Part shown: in pieces, positions 15,815 through 23,111 of the stretch
Position numbering within the stretch: the stretch's first letter is position 1
Layout of the letters: each line of letters opens with the position of its first letter
Assembly (NCBI GenBank): GCA_015058655.1
Contig: SVBX01000015.1
Span: 1-64,000 of the forward strand
From: Pseudoselenomonas ruminantium
GTDB lineage: Bacteria; Bacillota; Negativicutes; Selenomonadales; Selenomonadaceae
Reading direction: 5' to 3'
Length of the DNA stretch: 64,000 bases
Position numbers and translations under genes: made by a program
Notes under the pieces: generated by a model
What the model saw: only the letters and a program-made list of their open reading frames with translations
Databases searched by the model: none
What the model was told of the DNA's origin: nothing

Positions 15815-16042
15815 CGGCCACATGAGCAGTACAATGTCATTAAGTTATGCCTTCCCCTTGAGGGGAAGGTGGCAGTCCGAAGGACTGACGGATGAGGTGC
15901 GACCTAAAAAGTATAGGCAGATAAACGAGAGAACTTTCCACCTCATCCACCGCTTCGCGGTCCCCCTTCCCCTCAAGGGGAAGGCTTTTGAATCAATGCC
16001 GCTTAACTAAATGACATTGCATGAGCAGTACGGCCGCTTTTT
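15815..16042 (+). terminator. Rho-independent terminator split by a palindromic insertion
   Basis: CGGCC (15815-15819) and GGCCG (16032-16036) followed by CTTTTT would form a terminator with loop ACATGAGCAGTAC if the 186-bp insertion and one copy of the 12-base repeat CATGAGCAGTAC were removed. A closely similar intact terminator stands after the next gene (17205-17233). Confidence 0.65.
15833..16018. repeat. Palindromic MITE-like element with 12-base flanking direct repeats
   Basis: The element starts with AATGTCATT and ends with its complement AATGACATT. Inside are two copies of the self-complementary CCTTCCCCTTGAGGGGAAGG type, and the arms GGATGAGGTG and CACCTCATCC, so it folds on itself. 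It is flanked by CATGAGCAGTAC at 15821-15832 and 16020-16031, as expected of a target-site duplication. No coding capacity. A relative is at 37005-37141. Confidence 0.8.
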
Positions 16043-16186
16043 GGTGCGTGGATTCTGTCATTTCGTAAAATAAATGCTAATTTTTTCTTAAGTCTCTCCC
16101 CCCTTCTCGTCGATATCCAATATAGATTGATGTGCCCCATGAGGATTTAGGAATGAATGGCATATCAGGAAAAAGGAGTTGATATT

Positions 16187-17173
16187 ATGTCCATGATTGG
16201 CAAGCTGAGCCTGGAGAGCACCAGGGCTCTCTCCCAGGAAAACATTTTTAATCAGCCAAAGACTTCGGCTGATGGTGCGGAAACCATCTTCCAGAAGCTC
16301 CATCAGGCTGCCTCCGGCGAAAAGGATGAGAGAACCGTCATAGGCAAGGCGGCTGAGGTCCAGATAAGCGAAGCGGGCAGGAAGCTTTTGGAAGACGACC
16401 TGGACCCGCTGAAGAAGATGTGCCAGACAAACTTCATGACCGAAGGAGAAAAAAAGCTTCAGGAGCTCAAGGACACCATCTCTGCCAGAGAAGATTACAA
16501 GAAACAGGCCGAAAAGCTCCAGGAACGCATTGACACGGACACCAGCCTTACCTTTGAGGAAAAGGCCCGCATGCAGGAAGAGGCTGACGCCCTCAAGGAA
16601 AAGGGCATGAGCCCCGATGACAAGCTCCATGAGCTTTACGGCAAGAAGCATGCCCTGGAAGAAAAGATGGAATCTAGCGAGTATATGGGCGGAGATGTAC
16701 TGCTGCTCCAAAAGCAAATTGCTTTAATGGCGAACAAGATCGCCAAAGCAGAAAATGACATTGAAAAAGAAGGTGCCCTGAAGGAACTCTATACCCAGGA
16801 AATCATCAAAGAACGGGGAGACATTGCCTTTGCCAAGAGCCGGGCCAAGGATTTGAACGCTACTCTGGACATGAGAAGCAGCGAGCTTTCCATGGCAGTC
16901 CGTACGGAAGAACAGGTGGCAGAGCAGGGCGTAAGGAACGTCACCCACCAGCCCCGACCCGAGGACGTAGTGCAGAAGGCCATCGAGGAAGGCAAGGAAC
17001 GGACTGAGGAGGGCGAAAGCATTGCTCCCGACAAGACCATGACCGCTGCCCTGGACGCACAGACGGAAATGCATACCACCTCCGCCATGCAAAATGCAGA
17101 CGACACCAACGAGGAACTGGAACTGGAAAAGAAGCTTAAGGCCATGTCCTTGGAAGATATGCTTGAGCGGTAA
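16187..17173 (+). CDS. Coiled-coil protein of unknown function
   Basis: A 328-residue, highly charged and almost entirely helical protein; I do not recognise a family. There is no signal peptide or membrane segment. Residues 60-85 contain VQISEAGRKLLEDD, and from about 90 to 250 long coiled-coil stretches follow (EKKLQELKDTISAREDYKKQ, then AEKLQERIDT; KIAKAENDIEKEGALKELYT). The acidic C-terminus LEKKLKAMSLEDMLER is shared with remnants at 3404-3499 and 17283-17306, so it belongs to a duplicated family. The ATG at 16187 follows AAAAAGGAGTTGATATT; an upstream in-frame ATG lacks a good site. It ends at its own hairpin terminator. A structural or effector-like role is possible, but nothing in the sequence decides it. 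Confidence 0.75.
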   Translation: MSMIGKLSLESTRALSQENIFNQPKTSADGAETIFQKLHQAASGEKDERTVIGKAAEVQISEAGRKLLEDDLDPLKKMCQTNFMTEGEKKLQELKDTISAREDYKKQAEKLQERIDTDTSLTFEEKARMQEEADALKEKGMSPDDKLHELYGKKHALEEKMESSEYMGGDVLLLQKQIALMANKIAKAENDIEKEGALKELYTQEIIKERGDIAFAKSRAKDLNATLDMRSSELSMAVRTEEQVAEQGVRNVTHQPRPEDVVQKAIEEGKERTEEGESIAPDKTMTAALDAQTEMHTTSAMQNADDTNEELELEKKLKAMSLEDMLER

Positions 17174-17204
17174 ATTTCAAATTTGCAACATAGCAGCAAA
17201 AAAC

Positions 17205-17233
17205 GGCCGTACTGCTCATGCGGCCGCTTTTTG
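17205..17233 (+). terminator. Rho-independent terminator of the coiled-coil gene
   Basis: CGGCCG pairs with CGGCCG around the loop TACTGCTCATG and is followed by CTTTTT. It resembles the split terminator at 15815-16042. Confidence 0.75.
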
Positions 17234-17306
17234 GTGCGTAGATTCTTCCATCTCGAAAAATATATGCTTATCTTCCCTTGCCGGAAGATTTGCCGGAGCG
17301 GTGAAT
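17221..17306 (+). pseudogene. Truncated tandem copy of the coiled-coil gene unit
   Basis: Positions 17221-17275 repeat the upstream leader of the coiled-coil gene (16031-16085: GGCCGCTTTTTGGTGCGT, GATTCT, ATGCTTAT-like). They run straight into GGAAGATTTGCCGGAGCGGTGA, which encodes EDLPER* and matches the last codons of the gene. The body of the copy has been deleted. Confidence 0.65.
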
Positions 17307-17308
17307 AC

Positions 17309-17788
17309 TTACACGCCCAAGCTCTCCACCCATGCCTTTAAAGCATCGACAGTGAGATTGCCGTTCAGAAGCTTTCCTTCCTGCACCGTTGCTCCCGGGC
17401 AGCTGCCCTGAAGGCCTGCCACGCTTTTGCCAAAGCCGCTGCCGCCGGAAGTGGCAAAGAGGATGATTTTCTTGCCTGACATATCATATCCTTCCAAAAA
17501 GCTGTTGATGATGTGGGGAGCCACATACCACCAGATGGGGAAGCCCAGGAAAATCACATCATAAGCGTCCATATTCTCCACTTTGCCTGCCACCGCCGGA
17601 CGTGAGGAAGCATCTCGCATCTCCACGCTGCTGCGGGAGCCCTTGTCCTGCCAGTTCAAATCCGCACTGGTATAAGGTGTTTCCGGCTTGATTTCAAAAA
17701 GGTCTGCCCCTGCTGCCTCAGCCAGCTTGCTGGCTGCCTTGGCAGTCACGCCACTAGCGGAAAAATATGCTACCAATGCCTTGCTCAT
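17309..17788 (-). CDS. Flavodoxin
   Basis: A 159-residue flavodoxin-like protein that should bind FMN through the N-terminal loop FSASGVTAKAASKLAEAAGA (after VAY) and carry electrons or act as a small quinone/nitro reductase partner. The middle has FLGFPIWWYVAPHIINSFLE, the aromatic FMN-stacking region, and ATSGGSGFGKSV. Members of this group usually have T/S-rich loops; here SASGVT fits. The start is the ATG after GGGAGACGAATCCAAT; an in-frame codon 24 bases earlier has no site. A MerR-type promoter with a 19-bp spacer lies about 100 bases upstream, like the one before the MerR gene at 4.8 kb, so control by that regulator is likely. Confidence 0.88.
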   Translation of the reverse strand: MSKALVAYFSASGVTAKAASKLAEAAGADLFEIKPETPYTSADLNWQDKGSRSSVEMRDASSRPAVAGKVENMDAYDVIFLGFPIWWYVAPHIINSFLEGYDMSGKKIILFATSGGSGFGKSVAGLQGSCPGATVQEGKLLNGNLTVDALKAWVESLGV

Positions 17789-17889
17789 ATTGGATTCGTC
17801 TCCCTTCGCCACTTAACATCTTCGGCAATCTGCTCAGCTGTCAGTGGATGCCCCTGAGCCGATTTGCCATAATCTTAGCAGTCAATGTA

Positions 17890-17920
17890 AGTCTATACCT
17901 TGGAGCAGACTTCAAGTCAA
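17890..17920 (-). promoter_or_regulatory. MerR-type promoter ahead of the flavodoxin gene
   Basis: On the minus strand TTGACT and TAGACT are separated by 19 bases, with GAAGTCTGCTCCAAGG in the spacer. It shares CTTGACTT and GCTCCAA with the site at 4803-4833. A MerR protein bound in the spacer would activate flavodoxin expression. Confidence 0.65.
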
Positions 17921-17984
17921 GCCCCTATTCGCAATTTCTTTTCCAACGGTTTCACAACTCTGATAGGAAAGTTCCCAGCCTCCC

Positions 17985-18196
17985 TCACAAAACTTTCTTG
18001 TATACATAAGCTGCAATAAGGGCCTGCAAGGCCACCAAAAACGCCAGCAAGCCAAAGGCTGCATAGAGGCTGGTCTGGTGAGCCAGGAAGCTGCCCCAAA
18101 GCCGCCAATGAAAAACAAGGCTCTGGTGGAATGCTGGCGCATTTTCCCCGCCGCATATCTTTCCTTGGCCTTTGACCTGTCCATAGCCTGATGCAT
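17985..18196 (-). pseudogene. MFS transporter pseudogene with large internal deletion
   Basis: From ATG 18196 the sequence encodes MDRSKAKERYAAGKMRQHST and on to GGFGAAS, nearly identical to the N-terminus of the MFS protein at 5359-6534. It then shifts frame and continues as the last 33 residues of that protein (LAHQTSLYAAFGLLAFLVAL to YVYKKVL*). About 1 kb is missing. The join lies in a short stretch, GCCAGGAAGC, similar to both parental sequences (5453-5463 and 6419-6430). Confidence 0.85.
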
Positions 18197-18461
18197 GAAT
18201 CCTCTCCTGTTCTTCCAAATTTTTCCAAATTTTTGTAGCCTGCCCTAAAGCCATACCATACTCTAATTTGACGGTTATTGTCAATGACATCCCAGCATTC
18301 ACACAGCAGGTCTTTTTTATCAGCAGAAAAATATGGCTTCAACAGGCTTTCTAAAAGTCGCAGCTCTACGCCATGCTTATACACCGGCCTATTTCAGCTG
18401 TGTGGAATTTGAGTTATAATTACCTCATGCATAAAATCACAAGCGACAGAAAGGCAATCTC

Positions 18462-19493
18462 ATGGCAAAAACAACCAATACTGACACGGGTGTATATCAG
18501 CAAATTGACAAGGCAGGCATAACCGAAAATACATCCCTGAAGAAGGCGCAGTCCCCTCATATTGCCAATCCCCTGGTCTACAAAATGGAACGGGCCGCAG
18601 AGCTCACTTCCATTCCCGGCCACCCTCTCCAGACCTTTGCACTGGAAAATGAAGTTCTGGAGAGGCTTCTTTCCCAAGCCAGAACCTCAGCTGGCACCTA
18701 TACAGACACCAATCTGCCCAAAATTCACGAGATAGTCATCCACTACGCCAAGAAAGGCGACCTGCTCTACCCTCTGCTAAAGGTAAAATACGGCATCATC
18801 GGCCCTGCTGATGTGATGTGGACGGCAGATGACGAAATACGCGACGAACTATCAGCCCTTCTCCGCCTGCCAACGGCCAAAGATTACCAGGAACGGGTCA
18901 ACACTGTCCTGCAAAAAGCAGAAGAAATGATCCGCAAGGAGGCCAGCATTCTCTTCCCCCTCTGTGCCGTACATTTTACAGAGGAAGAATGGCAAAGCAT
19001 CTATAATGATGCCAAAGACTATGCTGCCTGCCTCGATGTGAAAAGCCGCCCCTGGCCTACAGGCGAAGCTCACATTCCCGTCAGCGCAGGTGACAACAGC
19101 GACGAAATTTTCTTGGCCGGCGGGCATATGACCATCCCCCAGCTCACAGCCCTGCTCAATACCCTACCGATGGAAATCACCTTCGTAGATGCCGACAACA
19201 TCAACCGCTACTTCAACGAGGGGCCGAAGGTCTTCAAACGCCCCGCCATGGCCATAGACAGGGAAGTATTCTCCTGCCATCCTCCCAAGGTTGAACCCAT
19301 GGTACGCCAGATCATACAGGACTTCCGAAGTGGCCGGCGTGATGAAGTGCCCGTCTGGATGGACAAAGGTGGCAGGACTTTTCTTGTGAAATACATGGCC
19401 GTCCGGGATAAAGATGGCACCTACCTGGGCACACTGGAGGTAGTACAGGATATGGAGTTTGCCAAAAAGCACTTTACAGGCATGACCAAATGA
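18462..19493 (+). CDS. Hemerythrin-like / DUF438-type PAS domain protein
   Basis: A 343-residue cytoplasmic protein. The central part (about 60-200) has a hemerythrin-like helical layout (IHEIVIHYAKKGDLLYPLLK, EEMIRKEASILFPLCAVHFT) and the C-terminus (about 225-340) is a PAS domain ending in KYMAVRDKDGTYLGTLEVVQ, as in DUF438/PAS_10 proteins. Such proteins may sense oxygen, NO or redox through a di-iron or heme site; several canonical hemerythrin histidines are absent, so cofactor binding is uncertain. The start follows CAGAAAGGCAATCTC. It stands alone, followed by a palindrome-ended element and a bidirectional terminator. Confidence 0.8.
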   Translation: MAKTTNTDTGVYQQIDKAGITENTSLKKAQSPHIANPLVYKMERAAELTSIPGHPLQTFALENEVLERLLSQARTSAGTYTDTNLPKIHEIVIHYAKKGDLLYPLLKVKYGIIGPADVMWTADDEIRDELSALLRLPTAKDYQERVNTVLQKAEEMIRKEASILFPLCAVHFTEEEWQSIYNDAKDYAACLDVKSRPWPTGEAHIPVSAGDNSDEIFLAGGHMTIPQLTALLNTLPMEITFVDADNINRYFNEGPKVFKRPAMAIDREVFSCHPPKVEPMVRQIIQDFRSGRRDEVPVWMDKGGRTFLVKYMAVRDKDGTYLGTLEVVQDMEFAKKHFTGMTK

Positions 19494-19518
19494 TATAGCG
19501 CTAAACTTAAATAGCAAC

Positions 19519-19686
19519 TTAGGGCGTGTTGATTAATTCACTCAGCCCATCTTCACGGGTCTTGACTGTCCCTACTGCGTTGACAAATCCTCGACATAGC
19601 ATTGCTATGCCTCCGGTTTGTCGCCTTGCAATGGACAGCCAATCCCCGCAAATCTGGGCCAAGCTCATTTAATCAACACGCCCTAA
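19519..19686. repeat. 168-bp element with perfect 18-bp terminal inverted repeats
   Basis: TTAGGGCGTGTTGATTAA at 19519-19536 is exactly inverted at 19669-19686. The interior is also partly self-complementary (GACAAA...TTTGTC; ATAGCA...TGCTAT-like). No coding capacity; probably a non-autonomous, MITE-like element. A single end occurs at 62720-62737. Confidence 0.75.
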
Positions 19687-19736
19687 TAACGCAACAAGAA
19701 TTTCAGCTGTTTTCCCAGCGAAGCACCCGCCCTCAC

Positions 19737-19777
19737 AGAAATAACCGCCAGCCCTCATCGGACTGGCGGTTATTTCT
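19737..19777. terminator. Bidirectional terminator
   Basis: AGAAATAACCGCCAG pairs perfectly with CTGGCGGTTATTTCT; A- and T-rich flanks allow use on both strands. It separates the hemerythrin/PAS gene from the convergent corrinoid transporter operon. Confidence 0.85.
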
Positions 19778-19788
19778 GGTTGCCGGCA

Positions 19789-20793
19789 TCACTTGACAGA
19801 AATGCCATGAATCTCCTCAGCCATGCGGACCAGTGCATCAACCGTCCGCACACCTGGCGTGATCTCTGACAGCTTGACCTTCACAAAGTGGTTTTCCTTG
19901 ACTGCTGTCACATTGGCCAGCTGGGGATTGCCCTTGATAGCTGCTACCTTCTGCTGGAAATCATCATCATTGCGCACTCCGTTGCTGTAATCCGCGATAA
20001 TGATGTACTCAGGGTCTGCCGCTACCACATTTTCCCAGCTGACAGCTGCCCAGGTCTTGTCTACCCCGGCATTTTCCATCACATTCTCGGCACCAATGAG
20101 CTTGAGAATATTGGTGGTATAGCCCTTGAAAGCGGTGAAGGGCTTGCCATCGCTGGCATCGTAAACGAAGATTTTCTTCTTGGGCAGCTTCTCGATCTTG
20201 CCCTGCACTGAAGCAAGCTTATCCTTCTCGGATTTCACCCAGGCATCTGCCTTATCCTTGACACCGAAAATCTCTCCCAGCTTCTGCATATCTTCAAAAA
20301 CCGTATCCTGGTTGGCATCCAGCTTCTGCATGGAGGAAGGGACATATATGGGCACATTCTTGGCTGTAATCCTCTCTGCCGGGATGCCCCGCTTGGTAAA
20401 GGGAACCTCCCAGCCGGTGGCAAAATCCGGGTTCTCAGCCATGAAAGTCTCATACGAGGGCCATTTATCCGAAAGGACTTTCACCTTATCATAAGCCGCC
20501 TGCAGGGGAGGATAAATCTCCTCTTCCTTCATGGCCGTGCCTGCCATCTTGTCTTCCAGCCCCAAGGCAAGCATCATTTCCGTAGTCGCCTGAGACATGG
20601 AAATGGCATGGGCAGGTGCCTTCTCTACGCTCTGCTTCACTTCCTGGCCATCCAAAGTCTCTGTCCAAGAGACAGGATAACCGGCGGGCTTGTCATTCGT
20701 GGCAGCCTGCCTTTCACCGCCACACCCGATGAAAGCTGCCGTAGACACAAGGCAAAGTCCTGCAACAATGCTCTTTTTCAGCCATGTTTTCAT
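19789..20793 (-). CDS. ABC transporter substrate-binding lipoprotein, probably cobalamin (BtuF-like)
   Basis: A 334-residue lipoprotein. The signal MKTWLKKSIVAGLCLVSTAA ends at a lipobox (AFIGC, cysteine at about 23). The mature part is a class III periplasmic-binding-protein fold with the pattern PAHAISMSQATTEMMLALGL near the start and EYIIIADYSNGVRNDDDFQQ in the second lobe. Third gene of an operon with permease and ATPase behind a cobalamin riboswitch, so the ligand is probably a corrinoid. The ATG at 20793 is preferred over a GTG six bases earlier because GGGAGGA is well placed for it. Confidence 0.85.
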   Translation of the reverse strand: MKTWLKKSIVAGLCLVSTAAFIGCGGERQAATNDKPAGYPVSWTETLDGQEVKQSVEKAPAHAISMSQATTEMMLALGLEDKMAGTAMKEEEIYPPLQAAYDKVKVLSDKWPSYETFMAENPDFATGWEVPFTKRGIPAERITAKNVPIYVPSSMQKLDANQDTVFEDMQKLGEIFGVKDKADAWVKSEKDKLASVQGKIEKLPKKKIFVYDASDGKPFTAFKGYTTNILKLIGAENVMENAGVDKTWAAVSWENVVAADPEYIIIADYSNGVRNDDDFQQKVAAIKGNPQLANVTAVKENHFVKVKLSEITPGVRTVDALVRMAEEIHGISVK

Positions 20794-20809
20794 GTCCACA
20801 TTTCCTCCC

Positions 20810-21553
20810 TTAATAATTCAAATATACACGCCCCTCATGCTCATAGCGCACAAAGGGAACACCAAAAACCTCTTCCAGCAGGTCAGGCCTGAGTATTTCA
20901 CCTGTAGGCCCCTGCTCTGCAATCCTTCCTTTTTTCATCACGACGACATCATCGCAGTACGCCACTGCCAGGGACAAGTCATGGAGAACCATGACCACCG
21001 TCCCCCTGTAGTCCTGAAGGGTCTTCATCAGAGCCAGCTTGTACTTCACATCCAGATGGTTGGTAGGTTCATCCAGCAAAACCAGCTCTGAACGCTGCGC
21101 CAAAGTCTTGGCAATCATCACCCTTTGAATCTCTCCACCTGACATATGGCTGATGCGGCGGTCTGCCATGGAACTGACCCCTGCCTGCTCCATGGCTTCG
21201 GCAGCAATGCGCCGGTCTTCCTCCGTATAGTCACGGAAGCCCTCCTTGTAGGGGAACCGCCCCATCACCACCACATCTTTGACAAAAAAATCCGCTATGG
21301 TCTCTCGTTGCTGGGGCAATACCGCCACCAGGCGAGCATACTCCCCGGCCTCAATGTCGGCAACATCCCGCCCCTCAAGGAATACATTCCCCCTGCTGGG
21401 CTTGTCCCGGCTCAGGAAGGACAGCAGAGTGCTCTTGCCGCTGCCATTAGGCCCTACTATAGCAGTCATACGCCCTTTACGAAAATGCGTCTGCACCTGG
21501 GCCAATATTTCCCGTCCCTCTATGCCGTATGTAAGATTCTTTACCGTTAGCAT
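20810..21553 (-). CDS. ABC transporter ATP-binding protein, cobalamin/siderophore type
   Basis: A 247-residue FecE/BtuD-type ATPase. Walker A GPNGSGKST (34-42), Q-loop LPQQRETI, signature MSGGEIQRV, Walker B LVLLDEPTNHLD and the H-loop VLHDLSLA are all present. It powers uptake through the permease encoded one base upstream (21555). Behind the same riboswitch, it is expected to energize corrinoid import. It is tightly packed with both neighbours. Confidence 0.9.
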   Translation of the reverse strand: MLTVKNLTYGIEGREILAQVQTHFRKGRMTAIVGPNGSGKSTLLSFLSRDKPSRGNVFLEGRDVADIEAGEYARLVAVLPQQRETIADFFVKDVVVMGRFPYKEGFRDYTEEDRRIAAEAMEQAGVSSMADRRISHMSGGEIQRVMIAKTLAQRSELVLLDEPTNHLDVKYKLALMKTLQDYRGTVVMVLHDLSLAVAYCDDVVVMKKGRIAEQGPTGEILRPDLLEEVFGVPFVRYEHEGRVYLNY

Positions 21554-21554
21554 A

Positions 21555-22562
21555 TCAATAATCCTTGTACTTCCTGCTGATGATCCACATAAACACCGGC
21601 GCTCCCAAAGAAGCTGTCAGAATGCCAATGGGCAATTCTTCCGGGCGGAACAAGGTTCGAGCTGCCGCATCTGCCCAGACCATCACCAACGCCCCCACCA
21701 GAGCAGTAAACCAAAGCATGACTGCGTGACGGGAGTCTCCCAAAGACCTGGCAATATGCGGCACCACTAGCCCCACAAAACCGATGATCCCGGAAAGCGC
21801 CACCACCACCGCCACTGCCAAAGAGGAAATCAGCACTATCATCTGCTGCACGCGCTGGACGGGCATCCCCAGATGCCTGGCCTCGTTGCGCCCCAGGAGA
21901 ATCAAATCCAGCTCATGACGCATCAACCAGATGAACAGCATGGTCAGGAAAAGCATCGCTCCCCCCACAGGCACCATGCTCCACTGGATTCCTGTCAGGC
22001 TCCCCATCAGCCAGAACATGGCACTTCTGACCTGTGTCTCATCCTTCGCACCATAAATAGCCAGCATCGTAAAAGCCGAAAACAACGCTGATATGCCCAT
22101 GCCCATCAGCACCAGCTTCACCGGGCTGCCGCTGCTCCCTGCCAGCCTGACCACGATGGCCGTGGCAACTGCTGCCCCCATGAATGCGCCCACATATACA
22201 CCATAGGGCGCAAACATCTGCGCTGCGCCTGTGACCAGGCAAAGCACCGCACCTGTGCTGGCACCGGAGGACACTCCCAATATGTATGGGTCTGCCAGAT
22301 AGTTCTGCGATACCGTCTGCATCAAAAGCCCTGTCAAAGCCAGCAAGGCACCGCCAATAGCCGCAAATATAATGCGGGGAGCGCGTATGTCGAAAACAAT
22401 CATAGATGCGGAAGCATCCATCGGCTCACCCAGCGCAAAGGCACCTATCTCCCGCATAATCGTATCTGGCGGAATTGATACTGAGCCCATGCCCACAGCC
22501 AGCCCCATGCTTACTGCCAGGAACAGCGCCAGCAGTGCTCCCCGCCAAACCAACTTCCCCAT
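21555..22562 (-). CDS. FecCD-family ABC permease, probably cobalamin (BtuC-like)
   Basis: A 335-residue permease of the BtuC/FecCD family with about ten helices. Family motifs are visible: IRAPRIIFAAIGGALLALTG, NYLADPYILGVSSGASTGAV, and the cytoplasmic coupling segment GIIGFVGLVVPHIARSL, followed by EELPIGILTASLGAPVFMWI. The start ATG overlaps the stop of a 31-codon reading frame (TGATG), so its translation is probably coupled. An in-frame ATG 66 bases earlier lies inside that reading frame and lacks a site. First transporter gene after the riboswitch. Confidence 0.88.
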   Translation of the reverse strand: MGKLVWRGALLALFLAVSMGLAVGMGSVSIPPDTIMREIGAFALGEPMDASASMIVFDIRAPRIIFAAIGGALLALTGLLMQTVSQNYLADPYILGVSSGASTGAVLCLVTGAAQMFAPYGVYVGAFMGAAVATAIVVRLAGSSGSPVKLVLMGMGISALFSAFTMLAIYGAKDETQVRSAMFWLMGSLTGIQWSMVPVGGAMLFLTMLFIWLMRHELDLILLGRNEARHLGMPVQRVQQMIVLISSLAVAVVVALSGIIGFVGLVVPHIARSLGDSRHAVMLWFTALVGALVMVWADAAARTLFRPEELPIGILTASLGAPVFMWIISRKYKDY

Positions 22563-22657
22563 CACTTCGCCAGCACCCCGACCTTGGGATATCCCGTCCT
22601 GCCATCTCTGACGGCAAAGGCCAGGCATATCATATGGTCAGAAACAGAAAAATTCAT
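22562..22657 (-). CDS. 31-residue peptide translationally coupled to the corrinoid permease
   Basis: ATG at 22657 follows AAAAGGGGGTAGCGCTT, a strong ribosome-binding site. The 31 codons encode MNFSVSDHMICLAFAVRDGR, then TGYPKVGVLAK, and stop in TGATG, where the permease starts. I do not recognise the peptide. It may serve only to bring ribosomes to the permease start, or be a small protein of its own. It lies after the terminator of the riboswitch, so it is made only when the switch is on. Confidence 0.5.
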   Translation of the reverse strand: MNFSVSDHMICLAFAVRDGRTGYPKVGVLAK

Positions 22658-22680
22658 AAGCGCTACCCCCTTTTCGACAC

Positions 22681-22720
22681 AATAAAACAGGCTCCACCCC
22701 AAAAGCTGGGATAGGCCTGT
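22681..22720 (-). terminator. Terminator hairpin of the cobalamin riboswitch expression platform
   Basis: On the minus strand ACAGGC pairs with GCCTGT, with inner CCCAGCTTTTGGG, followed by TTTTATT. It sits about 110 bases after the aptamer and before the first reading frame, so ligand-bound aptamer would favour termination. Confidence 0.7.
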
Positions 22721-22829
22721 CAATTTCAAACAAACGCATTTGTATTTCATTCAAACATGAAATATGCTCTGCACAAAATCCCCATCCCCATCACTCGCAG
22801 GTTCTTGGAGCTGCTTCACAGCTTCTTAC

Positions 22830-23008
22830 GGCGATTGTTGGTCAGGCAATTCTCCTGGCTCCAGATCTCAGCTTTCCTGCGCCTTCCCAGGATATTTCCC
22901 AGTGGCATATAGCAGAATCGCTCCCTGATACAGTGGCGGGACCGCACCGGCCTTGAGGATACACCTCTCACCGGACTTCCTTATTAAGTCTTCCGACACC
23001 TGACCCCT
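22830..23008 (-). promoter_or_regulatory. Cobalamin riboswitch
   Basis: Read on the minus strand, the conserved blocks of the cobalamin aptamer occur in order: AGTCCGGTGAGAGG, GCCGGTGCGGTCCCGCCACT, GCCACTGGGAAATATCCTGG, GAAGGCGCAGGAAAG and the B12-box-like GAGCCAGGAGAATTGCCTG. It precedes the ABC transporter operon on the same strand and is expected to switch it off when adenosyl- or other cobalamins are plentiful. It accounts for most of the gene-free stretch 22658-23111. Confidence 0.93.
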
Positions 23009-23111
23009 CTATATTCTATTTTATTTAAAAGTTAGAATTATCATATCATTATATAAAATCATTGTCAAGAACAGCCGCACATACTTCAGGCGCCCTTGAC
23101 TTCGGATTCAA

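Noticed and set aside
15845..15990. CRISPR-like repeats in the CCTTCCCCTTGAGGGGAAGG elements
   Set aside because: Only two inverted units per element, no regular spacers and no cas genes.
18240..18384. Minus-strand frame MYKHGVELRLLESLLKPYFS... upstream of the MFS pseudogene
   Set aside because: No ribosome-binding site and no family recognised; the stretch more likely holds the old promoter of the pseudogene.
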